NCBI RefSeq assembly: GCF_000764305.2
Contig: NW_025941719.1
Span: 186,001 to 250,000 of the forward strand
Direction: 5' to 3'
DNA from: Hyalella azteca
Lineage: Eukaryota; Arthropoda; Malacostraca; Amphipoda; Hyalellidae
Length of the DNA: 64,000 bases
Shown here: piece by piece, positions 26,396-37,219 of the stretch
Layout of the letters: each line of letters opens with the position of its first letter
Position numbering within the stretch: the first letter of the stretch is position 1
Made by a program: the position numbers and the translations under genes
The notes under the pieces: model-generated
What the model was told of the DNA's origin: nothing
What the model saw: only the letters and a program-made list of their open reading frames with translations
The model's database searches: none

Positions 26396-29300
26396 CTATT
26401 GATTCTCTTTCAAATAAGCTATGTCAACATCTTTCAACAAGACTGACAACTTTGCCTTCCATGCATTGTACGTAGCCCTGTCGGTGGTATAGCCCGAACC
26501 TGCTGCAAGAAATAATTTTCTCTTTTGGGTGTATACATCCGCCACACTAGGCTTCTTGATGGTCTCGGCCACGTCTTCAGACTTAAATTTTTTAGAATTT
26601 TCTTGCTCGACACAAATGTTTTCCATAGAAAATTTGTTTCTCAGTCCATTTGATATAAACCTTGCAGCTTCGTAAATTTTAGTCCGGGATTTTTCCACGA
26701 GGTAGTCTGTAGAGGATAACTGCCCAGAACTTGAAGAATGTTCACGTGATAAGCTTGCTACTTCTTGCGAGGCGCTCTCGACAGGCGTGATAGTTCCGTC
26801 GAAGGGCAAAACAGACTTGAGAGCGTGAATCAAGATAAGGCCTTGTCGCAGGTCCCTGAAAAAATTTTTTGATAGATTAAACTCGCCACTCATCGACTTT
26901 CCCTATCATTCAGATAATGTATCCAATCTATTTCACTCAGAACGCACTCCAAGGTACGTATTAAACTGTACAACGTGAGAACTCGTTTACATATCAAATT
27001 AAAACTTCATTCGAGAGACGTGCTCACCGCATTGAATTCTTGACCGGGCTGTTTTTTTTTCTATGGATGGACTCGCTGCACTAAGTTGGTTAGCTCCAAC
27101 TTCAATTATTATTATTATTATGAAAGTCTCAAATTTTTTATGTTAATCCAGCTATTTGTTTATTTAAAAATCCGTATGAAGTAAGTAAAAGTAAACTTTC
27201 AAACTTCAAAGAGTTTTGCATATTGCTATTGTTGTCGTGTGTACTTTTCCGTTTTTTTAACCGACGATTCCTAGCCGCATTTATACACGACTCTACTGCA
27301 ACAGTACAAACTGATTACCTATATCATCGCAGAGACTACAAACAAGGGAGTAAAGATTTATAATATAATTATTTTTGGACTACTATGCTTACACTTTTTT
27401 AATGCAATGTTTATACTTCTTGCACAATAAATGAAGTAAAATGAAAAGAACGATTGAAAATATGTTTTTTGTCTGAAGAACGAGTGAGGTAAGTGTTCAA
27501 GGTATTTATGGATAGAGAAAGGAAAAGTGCGCAGCTAGCCAATTCACAACTTGAGTGTACAATTCACTAACAGTTTTACTTTTGAGTGTATATAAAAAAT
27601 CACAAGGACCAGAACGCACCTGTAGTAGAGATCTGCTGTGATGCACCGCACGTGATGCTGGTTGAGGCTCAGGGCGGAGTGGTGAAGAGCTGCTGAGGCG
27701 TCATTTGCATATAACACGTAGAGGTTGCGCACGTCAGTAACCTAAAAAATTCAGTATCTTATAATATAGGAAATATTGATTTATTTATCGGATGTATTTT
27801 TTCGAATTAGAATGGCTCGTAAATAGTGTGCGAGTTGACCAAAAAACGGAGCAGGTTTTCTTTCACATATAATATCACGCCAACTTGAAGAAAAAGGTTG
27901 TCAAGCCTTCAATCCTACAAGCAAGCGGCAGCGTTCAAGCACAAACATGGTGGTACAACTTCAAAGAAGTTTACACTACAATTAAAAGTGTATCAAGTTA
28001 AAAAACGTAACGTGCTAAGATTCTGAGCTTACTTAATAGCGGTTTCAGCGTTTATTAGGCCGTAGGCCTGTCGCCGATTCTTAACATCGCAGAACATTCA
28101 CAGCATTTTGCGGCTCGAACTCGCAACTCACTGCTACAATTCTGCTGTGCTTAACCGCCCGGCCTCCTTGCCGATTCTGACCAGCAACTGGCGCACAGAG
28201 CTGGGATCGAACCCGCGCCTCTCTACTTACAGAGAAGGAAAGTTTAAAAAAAATGTAACCAGATAAACGGAACTCGGTGCTCACTCGTTTGACGTGGAAA
28301 CGTTCAGCCAGCCTCGTCCTGAGATTCTCTAACGATAAGCTGGAGGCGGCGCACTGCAACAACACGCTACACTTCTTGCTGCCAGCTATGAGCGCAAGGG
28401 AATCCAGCGACACGCCTGTTGTGAAAATGGACAAGATTTTGGTACCCAAGATAGTGACCCCACGAACAGGACCAAATTTAATTTTGCGAAAAGTTATTTT
28501 CTATAATGCATATAATAGACAGTTGAATACTTGAAACGACTGGAAATTCTAGTAAAAAGTTAACCATAACCTAGTCAATGAATATAAAATACATCAACCT
28601 TCCGCGAGGCTAGACATTTTCAGTGGGATATACTGGACGAAATGGTTCATAGATAAAATTGCGTCTGTCTCTCTTACAAGTAAAAGAAATGAGGATCCTC
28701 ATCGATAACACAGTTTACCTGCCCTAGGCAGTGCCTGGAATGAGACTCGCGATGCATCCAGCGTGAGAGCGTCCACTCGCACGGTTTTAATAGGGAGCTG
28801 ATAGAAGCAATCACTAAGGCTAGTGCAATACTTCGGATAATCAGAGCTCAGAAACACAGCCCCATTTCGACGCAAGAACTCTTCCGTGGTTTCTTCTTCC
28901 GTAGGAACTTTTCTTCTTTCTGATGTGGTCTTCTTGGGGGAGCTGAGTGAGGAAAGATGAGCGGGAACGTCGGAATCTAAAGCAAAGAACGTTTTTCTTT
29001 TCCTCTCATTCCTGTCAGTCGAGGAGTGGCCTTCACTCTTCAATAAAAACTTTTCCTCACTATCGACTTTCTCGATGTGAATATTTGGCGACCGAGAGTT
29101 GGATTTGTTAACCTGGAGAGATAAAGGCTTGGTCTTGAATTGCACAACTCCTGTGAACTGCAAGCAACGTCCGGAGCTAAACGATGGAAGACGACAAATT
29201 CCTGTTGAAAAACACATGATTTGATAACGTAAGACCACTGAACAACCGGTGGCGCAAATGATAAAATTCCAGGTAAATTAGGCTCAATAGAATAGAACTA

Positions 29301-32300
29301 AAATCAATGAACCCTCGTATTTTTAAAGAATATGTGAAACTGATGAGATATCGTCCAATAAGCTCGAAGAAAAATAACGCCAAAAGTACAGAAGTAGAAA
29401 GATTGACGATTCTAAAGGAACATGGGAACAATTTTTGAATTAAAATACATAATGAAAAAAAGGAATACATTTACGGAAAACTTACCAATAACGTATGCCT
29501 GTTTCTTAGGTCTTAGAAGGCACGGAGAAAGTCTCTCAATGCAAGTGTTGGAAGCGCCTTGTGATTTTTCAAGATTCTCGTCGCCGATTTTGCCCCGGCT
29601 GTTCTTATTTCTGTCTGAAGAATCCGTGTGTCTATGTTTTGTAGGCCTCACGACACTTTTGTACACTGCAGTTTTGTAATCCAAATAAGAACGCCTGTTG
29701 CATCCCTTAGAGTTTATTTCATCTTTATTCTCGGAGCGGAGACTCAGAATTAACTCCAAATCACACAGCATGAGTCTGATGGAAACAATAGGTTTGAGTT
29801 TGACCTCAAATTCTCCTGGGACACATATTGACTATTATCAGAAGATTAATGTGGTGAAACTTTATCATTCAATAGCATTGGCAGAACAACATTTACCACG
29901 GAATGAATATAAGTTGTTGCATTAATTACTGGCATAACATTTTCTAATGCGAATTGAAAAAAAGTTGCTCAATCATCACTTGAACAGCGAGCAAGATGGA
30001 GGTACAAATTTTGGAAATATAAACCGAGTAGGAGGAGAAAGAAAACGATTTGATTAGCTAGACAATTAGTGTACGTTATATATATTTTGTTTAGAATTCA
30101 CAATTGCTAATCGGTCATTAACCCATTTAACTCACCTATGGACAACAACGGCTCACTAGCAGCAGATAGTACATTCAACGAACTAAACATATTTTGTAAA
30201 CATCATTTTATCAAAACTGCAAAAATGACTTCAGTGCAAGTAGAAGTCATTTTACGAATAAATTACGTAATTTATTATTATTACGAATAAATCCTCTCTT
30301 ATAAAAGCTAAGAGTTAGAGAGCTTAAAACTCATTGTTCCTTTGACTGACTTGTTCGAAGCATTTGTGAGGGCCACACATATGATGAAGGCATCGTTGTG
30401 CAGCAGCTTGCTACGCACCGTGACAACGCGGCACAGCTCGCCAGGCTCTTCTCGCCTCGCAACCTACAAAATAACAAGACTAATAATAATTTTGAACCTT
30501 TGGTCTAAGGATGAATTACTCAGAGTAAATGTTATTTGAATCTATAGACTTGTGAAATACAGTTACCTTCGTAGATCGAAAGATTAAGAACTCTTTACTA
30601 AATATATGACTTTAAAGTACCTACCTATATTAAAAACGCGATCAATCACAAGTTTAAGCGAAATCTGACTGCATGAAAAGAATGCAAAATAACAATGAAT
30701 AACTCGCAGAAAAACTATCCAAATAGAAATACAATGAGTTGTAGGTAACGAATAAGGGAGATAAATACAAGATATCAGTACTAACGAGAGTTTATGAAGT
30801 GAACGCACGACGTTTCAGACGCTCATGAACCGATTTTGCTTGCTAGCATAAAATATTTCAGGGAGACTGAAATATATTCGGGAATAAATATACTTCAGGG
30901 ACTATATTATTCATTTCATTGATCATAAATTTAGCTAATTGACACATATGCAGTTATTTTAGCAAGGGAATACCTGGGGTTATTTCAGTAATCGAATAAC
31001 TTCAGTTAATAATGCGATCACACTCTCAAATCGAACGGAGACCTGAGTATGAGATGGTCGAACTCCAGCCAAGACAGAGCGGAGGGCGGCAGAGTGTCGA
31101 CTGATGAACGTCTCGCGCTGCCGACAGCTGGTCTCCAGACGACACAGGCGCTCCAGTGACGCCTGTGTGCGTCAGGCGAGTGAGTGACATGACGGGAACA
31201 TGAGGATTAAATGAAAAATTAATTTAATATATAATATAATATTAAATATGTAGATTTAGGGAAGAGCATAACGAAGTAAGAACGGTGGAGTAAGCTACTC
31301 CATCATGGAGTTCTGTTAGTAGATTTCAGTTGAACTTTAGTTCATTAAATTCGCTCGTAATATTATGAATTCAACTAATTTATTATAAGGAAAGTTTTCT
31401 ATTGGGATTTTTTTTTAATTTCTGTCTTTTGGCTGAGTTTAAATTTAAGAGAAGTTAAAATAAGTATGCAGCAATTTTATTTTCTTTGCGAGATTTTTAT
31501 TCATAAGTCGACGACAGTAGAACAATGTTGCGGGAACCAACAATTAAATTGTGATGAGACTAGGGCCGTAAACTAAATATTACGAAAACATTCCAGATAC
31601 ATTTTTTTACACAACTGTTACAAGATCAGTAAGGGACAACATTTGTTTTACATTCCTGGAGCCGCAACCTAAATCTGACATCTCAAATCTAAATGAACTT
31701 TCTTACATGTAACTTGGATTGTAAGATTTTTTCCACTTTCAGTTTGGCTGCCGGCGGGGGAGGTTGGGAGCTTTCGACTTCCGACGCGTCGGACAAATAA
31801 GGCAACCACTGCATGCGCTCTCCTGCAATAAACATGCATTAAGAATATTATATATATAATTTTTTATATATATTATATATAATGCTTAGACTTTCATAAA
31901 TGTTGCTTAGACAGCTCTTTGCTAGACCATCAGTCAAAGCCTTGTAATTAATTATAAAAAAACATTGATTAACGTTTTGGTAGCAACCATCAAGGGAGCG
32001 AGCGTTAATAGGTCCAAATCATTGTAGATGCTAGATGGTAGCTATAGACTTACCTACTTGTACCTCTACGTTAATAGAGAAAACGTGAGTAAAAAGATCT
32101 GAAAATTAATAAGATTAAAAATAATACTAGAAAAATTAGATTTAGATCAGTTCATGAAAAACAAAATGTAATTAATAACTCACGGTTATTAAATGTTAGT
32201 CAGAAATACTATTAAAATACCTGAGCATTTAATAATATGCAGTGTTGGTCTTCCAGTTAAACCTTCATCAGCAGAATCGACAGACTGAACTGAAGTATAC

Positions 32301-33645
32301 CGACTCACGACCTGCGTAGATCAGCTGCATGATTATTCTTGATCACTTATAATAATCAATACTGACTATAGAAACAATAATACGGTACCTATATAATTGT
32401 GAACGTCAGCCATCGAAAAAAACAGGAATGAATGACATAACTTTAATGCTAAAACAATGACCACAAAAAAGTTTAGAATACGATTGAATTGGTAAACATA
32501 AAAAGTATTGTTTAAAAAATGTACTTGGTATACAAATTGTTGCAATTCCCTGTTGTAAACTAACCCTGAGTCTCAATTAGATCAAGCAATTATTGTACTT
32601 TCCAATCCATGCGAAAACAAGAGCTGAGCAATTGCTGAGCTTCCTCATGTTTTAATGTGAAAAACCAAAAATAATTACTATTCACTATTTCAGCATTTCA
32701 ATCCATAACTAAAAAGGTTTACAAATACCTAAAATGATGTGCGATAGTACGTATCGCCCTCGCTAAATAAACAGAACTGCATTATCTTGCAAGATTACAA
32801 TTACATAACATCAATTACATAACACTATAAATGGCCTGACATGGAGTGCAGGGAAGGAGAGGATGGTAAGGGCGCCGCCCTCCTGCAGCAGGACGAGGTA
32901 GCGGCGGGGGGAGGGACGTGTCTCGTGGTGCACCAGCATCTGCACAGTGCGGTCAAAGGTGAAGCAACTGCCACATGCATTGCCAGAGAGGATGATGAAC
33001 AACAAATTAATACTTGAGACAAATTTAAAATCAAGTTCATTGCCGGCCAATTTTTCGAACGTACCTGCTTAACTGGGAGAGCAGACCCTCCATCATCGGT
33101 GAGGGCAGAGCCCAGACTGGCGGTTGTCCACACAGAGCCGCGGCCCAATAGTAGCGTCTTCAGTCCGGCCACCGCCACTGTCCGGAGCAGCGGTCGCACT
33201 CTCGGCGTCCACGCTTGAAATCGAACAGTTCAATATTAGAAAACATATTGATGGAGTATGAATGCAATTTTACTCGATAAAGATTTCGAAGAGAAATATA
33301 CTCACCATCATTTGAATGCTCATCACTGGTCTGTCGTAGCTCAAGTGCCTCCAAGACACTCGGAATTTCATAGAAGTGCGCAAACGCTTGACATTTGCTG
33401 AGGGTAGCGAGCACTTCAGGTGAAGGTTCAGTGCCTGGTAAGAACGGGAATTCTTTCTCCTGTTGACACTTCACGATTTTCTTGACGTCCAAATCGTCGT
33501 TAGTAGGCAATGCTGATTCGTTCGGCGGCGAGTCGGCACTCGCATTGCATGGTGAATGAGCAGATGCCGCATGCAAGTCATCCAAAGTTGAGATATTCAT
33601 GGGGACTTCGCTTAACTCGAAGCCATCATCGATGTAGAAGTCCAT
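26396..33645 (-). CDS. Candidate FANCB/FAAP100-like Fanconi core-complex protein, 12 exons
   Basis: Exons in transcript order: 33645-33306, 33213-33065, 32939-32841, 32324-32309 (microexon, tentative), 31822-31707, 31162-31043, 30463-30331, 29815-29486, 29201-28719, 28415-28285, 27741-27620, 26855-26396. They sum to 2,499 nt, 832 residues plus stop. The last five junctions are very secure (GT-AG consensus and matching phase); the 3' ends of exons 3, 6 and 7 are uncertain. An acidic N-terminus precedes short beta-like segments, a coiled coil (about 241-280), a beta-sandwich-like part (LLHNDAFIICVALTNAS), a Lys/Ser-rich linker, then alternating alpha/beta segments (VSLDSLALIAGSKK; DVRNLYVLYAND) and a C-terminal helix. 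Coil, sandwich and tail order and length recall FANCB and FAAP100, which form the B-L-100 catalytic module with FANCL in interstrand-crosslink repair. Their N-terminal beta-propeller seems missing. The family call is inference; the exon structure is better supported. Confidence 0.5.
28031..28172 (-). mobile_element. tRNA-derived SINE, copy 1, with a partial second unit upstream to 28235
   Basis: Read on the minus strand, the element opens with an A-box-like GCCGGGCGGTTAAGC, as in Ser/Leu-type tRNAs, then a B-box-like GAGTTCGAGCC (28112-28122). The body follows: TTAAGAATCGGCGACAGG, CCTACGGCCTAATAAACG and AACCGCTATTAAGT. Directly upstream (28173-28235) sits the tail of another unit with a perfect B box, GGTTCGATCCC, and the same CAGAATCGGC start of body, so the insertion is a head-to-tail dimer. 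It lies in the intron between exons 10 and 11 of the FANCB/FAAP100-like gene, in the same orientation and about 50-110 bp past an exon donor. The tRNA origin is inferred from box motifs only. Confidence 0.75.
31840..31884. repeat. AT-rich inverted dinucleotide repeat
   Basis: Alternating TATATA runs on both sides of a short T-rich centre form an imperfect palindrome. It lies in an intron of the minus-strand multi-exon gene, just upstream of the acceptor of the exon beginning at 31822. Confidence 0.7.
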
Positions 33646-34184
33646 ATTGAGTATAGTGGGAGCTCGACAACTATTCACATTAAGCTTAGTACTTCAATAA
33701 TTTTCGTGCAGTAAGCCAACTCAAACATTTAGTGCAAGCAAAATAAGAACTAGAGTGCAGAAGGGGTTTGAAATTTAAATACACATTGAATTGAAAAATT
33801 AAAAAGATTTGGTAATAAATTATTAATTTGCACTTGAAAGTCCACTTAAAGGTGATGTCTGGTAAGCGAGTGTGCAACTTGCAAATACGAGTCTCCAGAA
33901 GTCGGAAAATGCCCTCACCGAACTAAGTGCCAGGTATCTAACTCATTGTGCTTGTGCAGGACCTTTAATAAAAAAAGAAAAAAATAAAAATAAACACTTG
34001 AAATATGAAATATACGTGGAAGAAAAACCAATAAAAATACTTCGGAAATTCATTAATGAATGTGTATCTAGTCCAAATGTGCAAAAAAACTATAATTATG
34101 TGCCCAAATATACATAGAATGAGAACATTAAATCTGAGTTTACAGAAAGTCAGAAAGGCTCACACAGATCATCGCACGTTGCTA
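33646..34184. other. Spacer between meckelin and the downstream minus-strand gene
   Basis: This 539-bp AT-rich gap holds the 3' untranslated region of meckelin and the 5' untranslated region and promoter of the FANCB/FAAP100-like gene. On the minus strand an ATTAAA variant polyadenylation signal is present near 33963-33968. No other gene is visible. Confidence 0.45.
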
Positions 34185-37172
34185 TCATATTAAAAATCGT
34201 TGATCGACAAGAGTCTTCTTTATGAGATTCCTCTTGCCGCCGACATTTCGTAGAGCTTTCAAAGCGCTCGAGACTGCATAAGTAACTACGGCAGAAAGAA
34301 CGAAGTCATACGAGAGCAAGTCAACAAAAGTGAAGAGAAGAATTTCAAATAATACAAGAACTGTTTCTTGCCCGTAGAGCAGAACTCTATCGAAGAGATG
34401 TTTCTGGTCCCTGAAAAAAAGACATTTGTCATCTACAGTCTGAAATTCAACATCAAGCACTGTCTCCAAGAAGAGTTTATCCTTGATGACAAAGTCAACT
34501 TCTGGCGAAGAATGTTGAAGGAACATTTCGAAAAAGTTCTTCATTGTTTCGTGAGCTTGAACAGTCAGTTCGACTTTTTTAGTATCGAGCTTGAGGCGAT
34601 GATTAGAACTAAACTGAGGCAAACTTGTTGCATTTTGTTGGAGAGTTGGCGTCAAGATTCTAAGGTACTCCTCTCTGAATCTGTACGTCGTTATAACCTC
34701 AAATGTCTGGCAGTCACTCGAAGCTTCCAAACCTCTGTAGGCGCAAAGATCTTCTTCTTCTCTCTTCAATTGTTCGTAGAATGTTAGCAAATCAGAATCA
34801 GCAAAGCCATGCACGGAACGTCCGTGAATATAGTAGCCATATAAGGGGTTTTCCAGTATAAACACGCTAATATTAGCCATGGAACAGAGGTCTATGAACT
34901 GTTGTAGTTTATTCTCTATGTATCGTTCGTAAATGGCTGATCGGACGAGAAGCTGCAATGCAATTAATAGCAAATGCAAAGAAACGCTGAGACTAAAACG
35001 GCATACAAAACTGTCTAGTTGCTCGTACTCAGCCGGGCGCTCGGTCATCGAAGAATTTGGGTTGAATGAAGCATGGTTTTCCACGCCAAGAACTTTTAAG
35101 AAGAATAAAATAGCTATCAAATGGTAAGCCAAATTTATTTTTCGCAGAGACTGAATCTCATTCCATTCATTAGCAATAAAATAAATTCTCCAAATGCTGA
35201 TAGTTTGGCCGCTAGAATTCCCGGTCAATTCAGATTTTTTAGACAACCTGGGGTGTGGTATTGTATTTTGAGCTCTTGGTTTTTCCCAATCAATCAGAAA
35301 CAAGTCTAGAGTCATCTGACCGTAGAACACGTAACATAAATGCACGAGCTTCAACGAGAATGCTGATATCAAGTACTGCTTGATGAGATATTCGTCTTGT
35401 GGGGTTGGAAGTAGCAGGAATACAACTCCTTGATGTTTAAATATTATGGTCCAATACAAGCACGCAGAAAACATTACGAGGAAAAATACATTCGCCAAGT
35501 TTCCGCAAGAGATTAGAAGTAATCTGAAGATACCGGAGAGATCGACACCGACTTTTCCACTTCGTTTGCCCCAACTGTAAGCCTCGATAAGCGACCAAAG
35601 AACAGCGAAGATGCTCATCACTCCAGCAGATATGGACACATCGCGTTTAGCGTCCGAGAAATCCATATTGTATTGAACCTCTAAAGTCATTTCAACATCA
35701 TCGGCAGCACGCAGTGATGATATAGGAACCTCATCATAAGTCAAGACCAGTAAAGGAGGATATATTAAACCATCAGACCCATCCTTTCTTTTCGTGATAA
35801 TTAGCTTCAGATATTTAGCGTATCGAACTGCCAAAGCATTGCGTGACGTTCCTGCAGAAACTGCTTCCCTGCCACCGAGATTATCGAAGAGAAAAAACCT
35901 TTTCGTTAGCTGCCAATCCAATCGCGCTCTCCTGTTCACCAACACTTTGTCCTTTTCGAATTCCGTGTTTAAAATGTAAAGAGGATATCTTTCGAACAAC
36001 TGAGTCTCTTCATTGTAATAGTTTAAGTAAAGTTCGTAGAACAAAGTTTCATAATTGTTCCACAGCGCGAAAGTCGGTATTAAACAGCTCAATTTGAAAC
36101 TAATACCAAACTGAAATGCTGAACCGAGGTGGTACTTCAGTTTTGGGCACAACTCTAGCAGCTGTCTTGCCTCACCTATTCCTAGTATTTGACCGTACGG
36201 TGAGACTTTCAATACAGTGAAATTCAAAACATTGTTTGGCGAGCTTGGTTGAAAACTGAAAACCGTATTCATTTTAGTGTCAGTCAAGAGCTGCGGTGCA
36301 TCATTTTCGTCGTAATATATCCCCGGTACATGAGCCGGTAGACCAGCAACACTCTTGCCAAACACAGTCCTATAATAGCCACAAGCGTTCAGTTCGTTAT
36401 CGAACGCATAGTGCAACAGCACACACATGTTGGCCAGGAATTGACATGATGTGAGGTTGCTCTTAAAAACACAACCATGGGCAACAGACCGGTAATACTT
36501 ATGCAAAATTTCTGACTTAACTTTCATGCTATTGAAGGGTATCAAGTAACTGCTTTCTCTGTCAGGTATGGACATTAACTCCGATAACTTGACACACTGG
36601 CCGTCCGTTATGGAATGAGTTGCTTCAGGACATTCACATCTACCATTGATGGAGAAAAACGAAGCAGGGCAAGCAAGACATCGATTGATGCTTGAGTCAG
36701 CCAGTGTCCCTTCTTCACACTTGATACACATTTTCCTTGAGAACTGAGTCCCATTCATAGCCCGGTCAATTGAAATGAAGCCTTGAGGGCAGGGTTTGCA
36801 AACTTTGAGCTCTTCATCATATAGGTCATCAGATTGACACTTAACACAGGCTCTCCCATCTGTTGAAGCTGTAAAATTTTCTGGACACTCTTGGCATGCC
36901 ATTCCCTGCTTCTGTACTTGAAGGAAAAATCCTGGAGAGCATTGGCAATTTCCATGACCCCAAGGAGACAGAAAAGTTTCACCAGAAATGCTGCAGCTTC
37001 TCTTAGAATACACAACAAAACTTTGATTTGCAGGGCACTGTTTACACAGCAAACTGATGGGATCAAAAAATTCATTGCCAGGACACAAGTCCACAAATGA
37101 GCAAGTCACTTCATTGAAGCTAGAATAAAAAAACAGCAAGAACTGCCATCCAAATACAAGGAAAACTTCCAT
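34185..37172 (-). CDS. TMEM67: Meckelin (TMEM67/MKS3), complete in one exon
   Basis: 995 residues, the same length as human meckelin. Meckelin is a Frizzled-like receptor of the ciliary transition zone, part of the MKS/B9 complex that gates membrane proteins into cilia; in arthropods it would act mainly in ciliated sensory neurons. Visible: a signal peptide (residues 1-24), a Cys-rich extracellular region with repeated C-x-x-C pairs (about 25-210), a beta-rich ectodomain to about 510, hydrophobic segments near 515-533, 549-578, 600-618, 681-698, 729-745 and 936-972, the family hallmark GYYIHGRSVHG (about 779-789), FVIKDKLFLE, and the conserved C-terminus TLVDQRFLI. The start is the ATG at 37172 with G at -3 and +4, leading straight into the signal peptide. 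An acceptor (CCTACAG) at 37196-37198 suggests a 5' untranslated exon. No frameshift or stop is seen. The vertebrate gene has many introns. Confidence 0.97.
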   Translation of the reverse strand: MEVFLVFGWQFLLFFYSSFNEVTCSFVDLCPGNEFFDPISLLCKQCPANQSFVVYSKRSCSISGETFLSPWGHGNCQCSPGFFLQVQKQGMACQECPENFTASTDGRACVKCQSDDLYDEELKVCKPCPQGFISIDRAMNGTQFSRKMCIKCEEGTLADSSINRCLACPASFFSINGRCECPEATHSITDGQCVKLSELMSIPDRESSYLIPFNSMKVKSEILHKYYRSVAHGCVFKSNLTSCQFLANMCVLLHYAFDNELNACGYYRTVFGKSVAGLPAHVPGIYYDENDAPQLLTDTKMNTVFSFQPSSPNNVLNFTVLKVSPYGQILGIGEARQLLELCPKLKYHLGSAFQFGISFKLSCLIPTFALWNNYETLFYELYLNYYNEETQLFERYPLYILNTEFEKDKVLVNRRARLDWQLTKRFFLFDNLGGREAVSAGTSRNALAVRYAKYLKLIITKRKDGSDGLIYPPLLVLTYDEVPISSLRAADDVEMTLEVQYNMDFSDAKRDVSISAGVMSIFAVLWSLIEAYSWGKRSGKVGVDLSGIFRLLLISCGNLANVFFLVMFSACLYWTIIFKHQGVVFLLLPTPQDEYLIKQYLISAFSLKLVHLCYVFYGQMTLDLFLIDWEKPRAQNTIPHPRLSKKSELTGNSSGQTISIWRIYFIANEWNEIQSLRKINLAYHLIAILFFLKVLGVENHASFNPNSSMTERPAEYEQLDSFVCRFSLSVSLHLLLIALQLLVRSAIYERYIENKLQQFIDLCSMANISVFILENPLYGYYIHGRSVHGFADSDLLTFYEQLKREEEDLCAYRGLEASSDCQTFEVITTYRFREEYLRILTPTLQQNATSLPQFSSNHRLKLDTKKVELTVQAHETMKNFFEMFLQHSSPEVDFVIKDKLFLETVLDVEFQTVDDKCLFFRDQKHLFDRVLLYGQETVLVLFEILLFTFVDLLSYDFVLSAVVTYAVSSALKALRNVGGKRNLIKKTLVDQRFLI

Positions 37173-37189
37173 CACAACAAACAACTTTT

Positions 37190-37195
37190 TCACAT
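37190..37195 (-). promoter_or_regulatory. Minimal start-stop upstream ORF (ATGTGA)
   Basis: If the acceptor ending CAG at 37198-37196 is used, the last 5' untranslated exon of meckelin begins with ATG immediately followed by TGA, 17 bases before the meckelin start codon. Start-stop elements are known to hold or delay ribosomes on other mRNAs. Use of this one depends on the inferred splice site. Confidence 0.3.
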
Positions 37196-37219
37196 CTGTA
37201 GGTATTAAAACTATCAAAT

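Noticed and set aside
28190..28215. Possible tRNA gene (perfect B box GGTTCGATCCC on the minus strand)
   Set aside because: No cloverleaf or A box at the right spacing; it is the head remnant of a SINE unit joined to a second unit.
34368..34787. 139-codon plus-strand frame inside meckelin
   Set aside because: Antisense shadow of a well-conserved coding exon.
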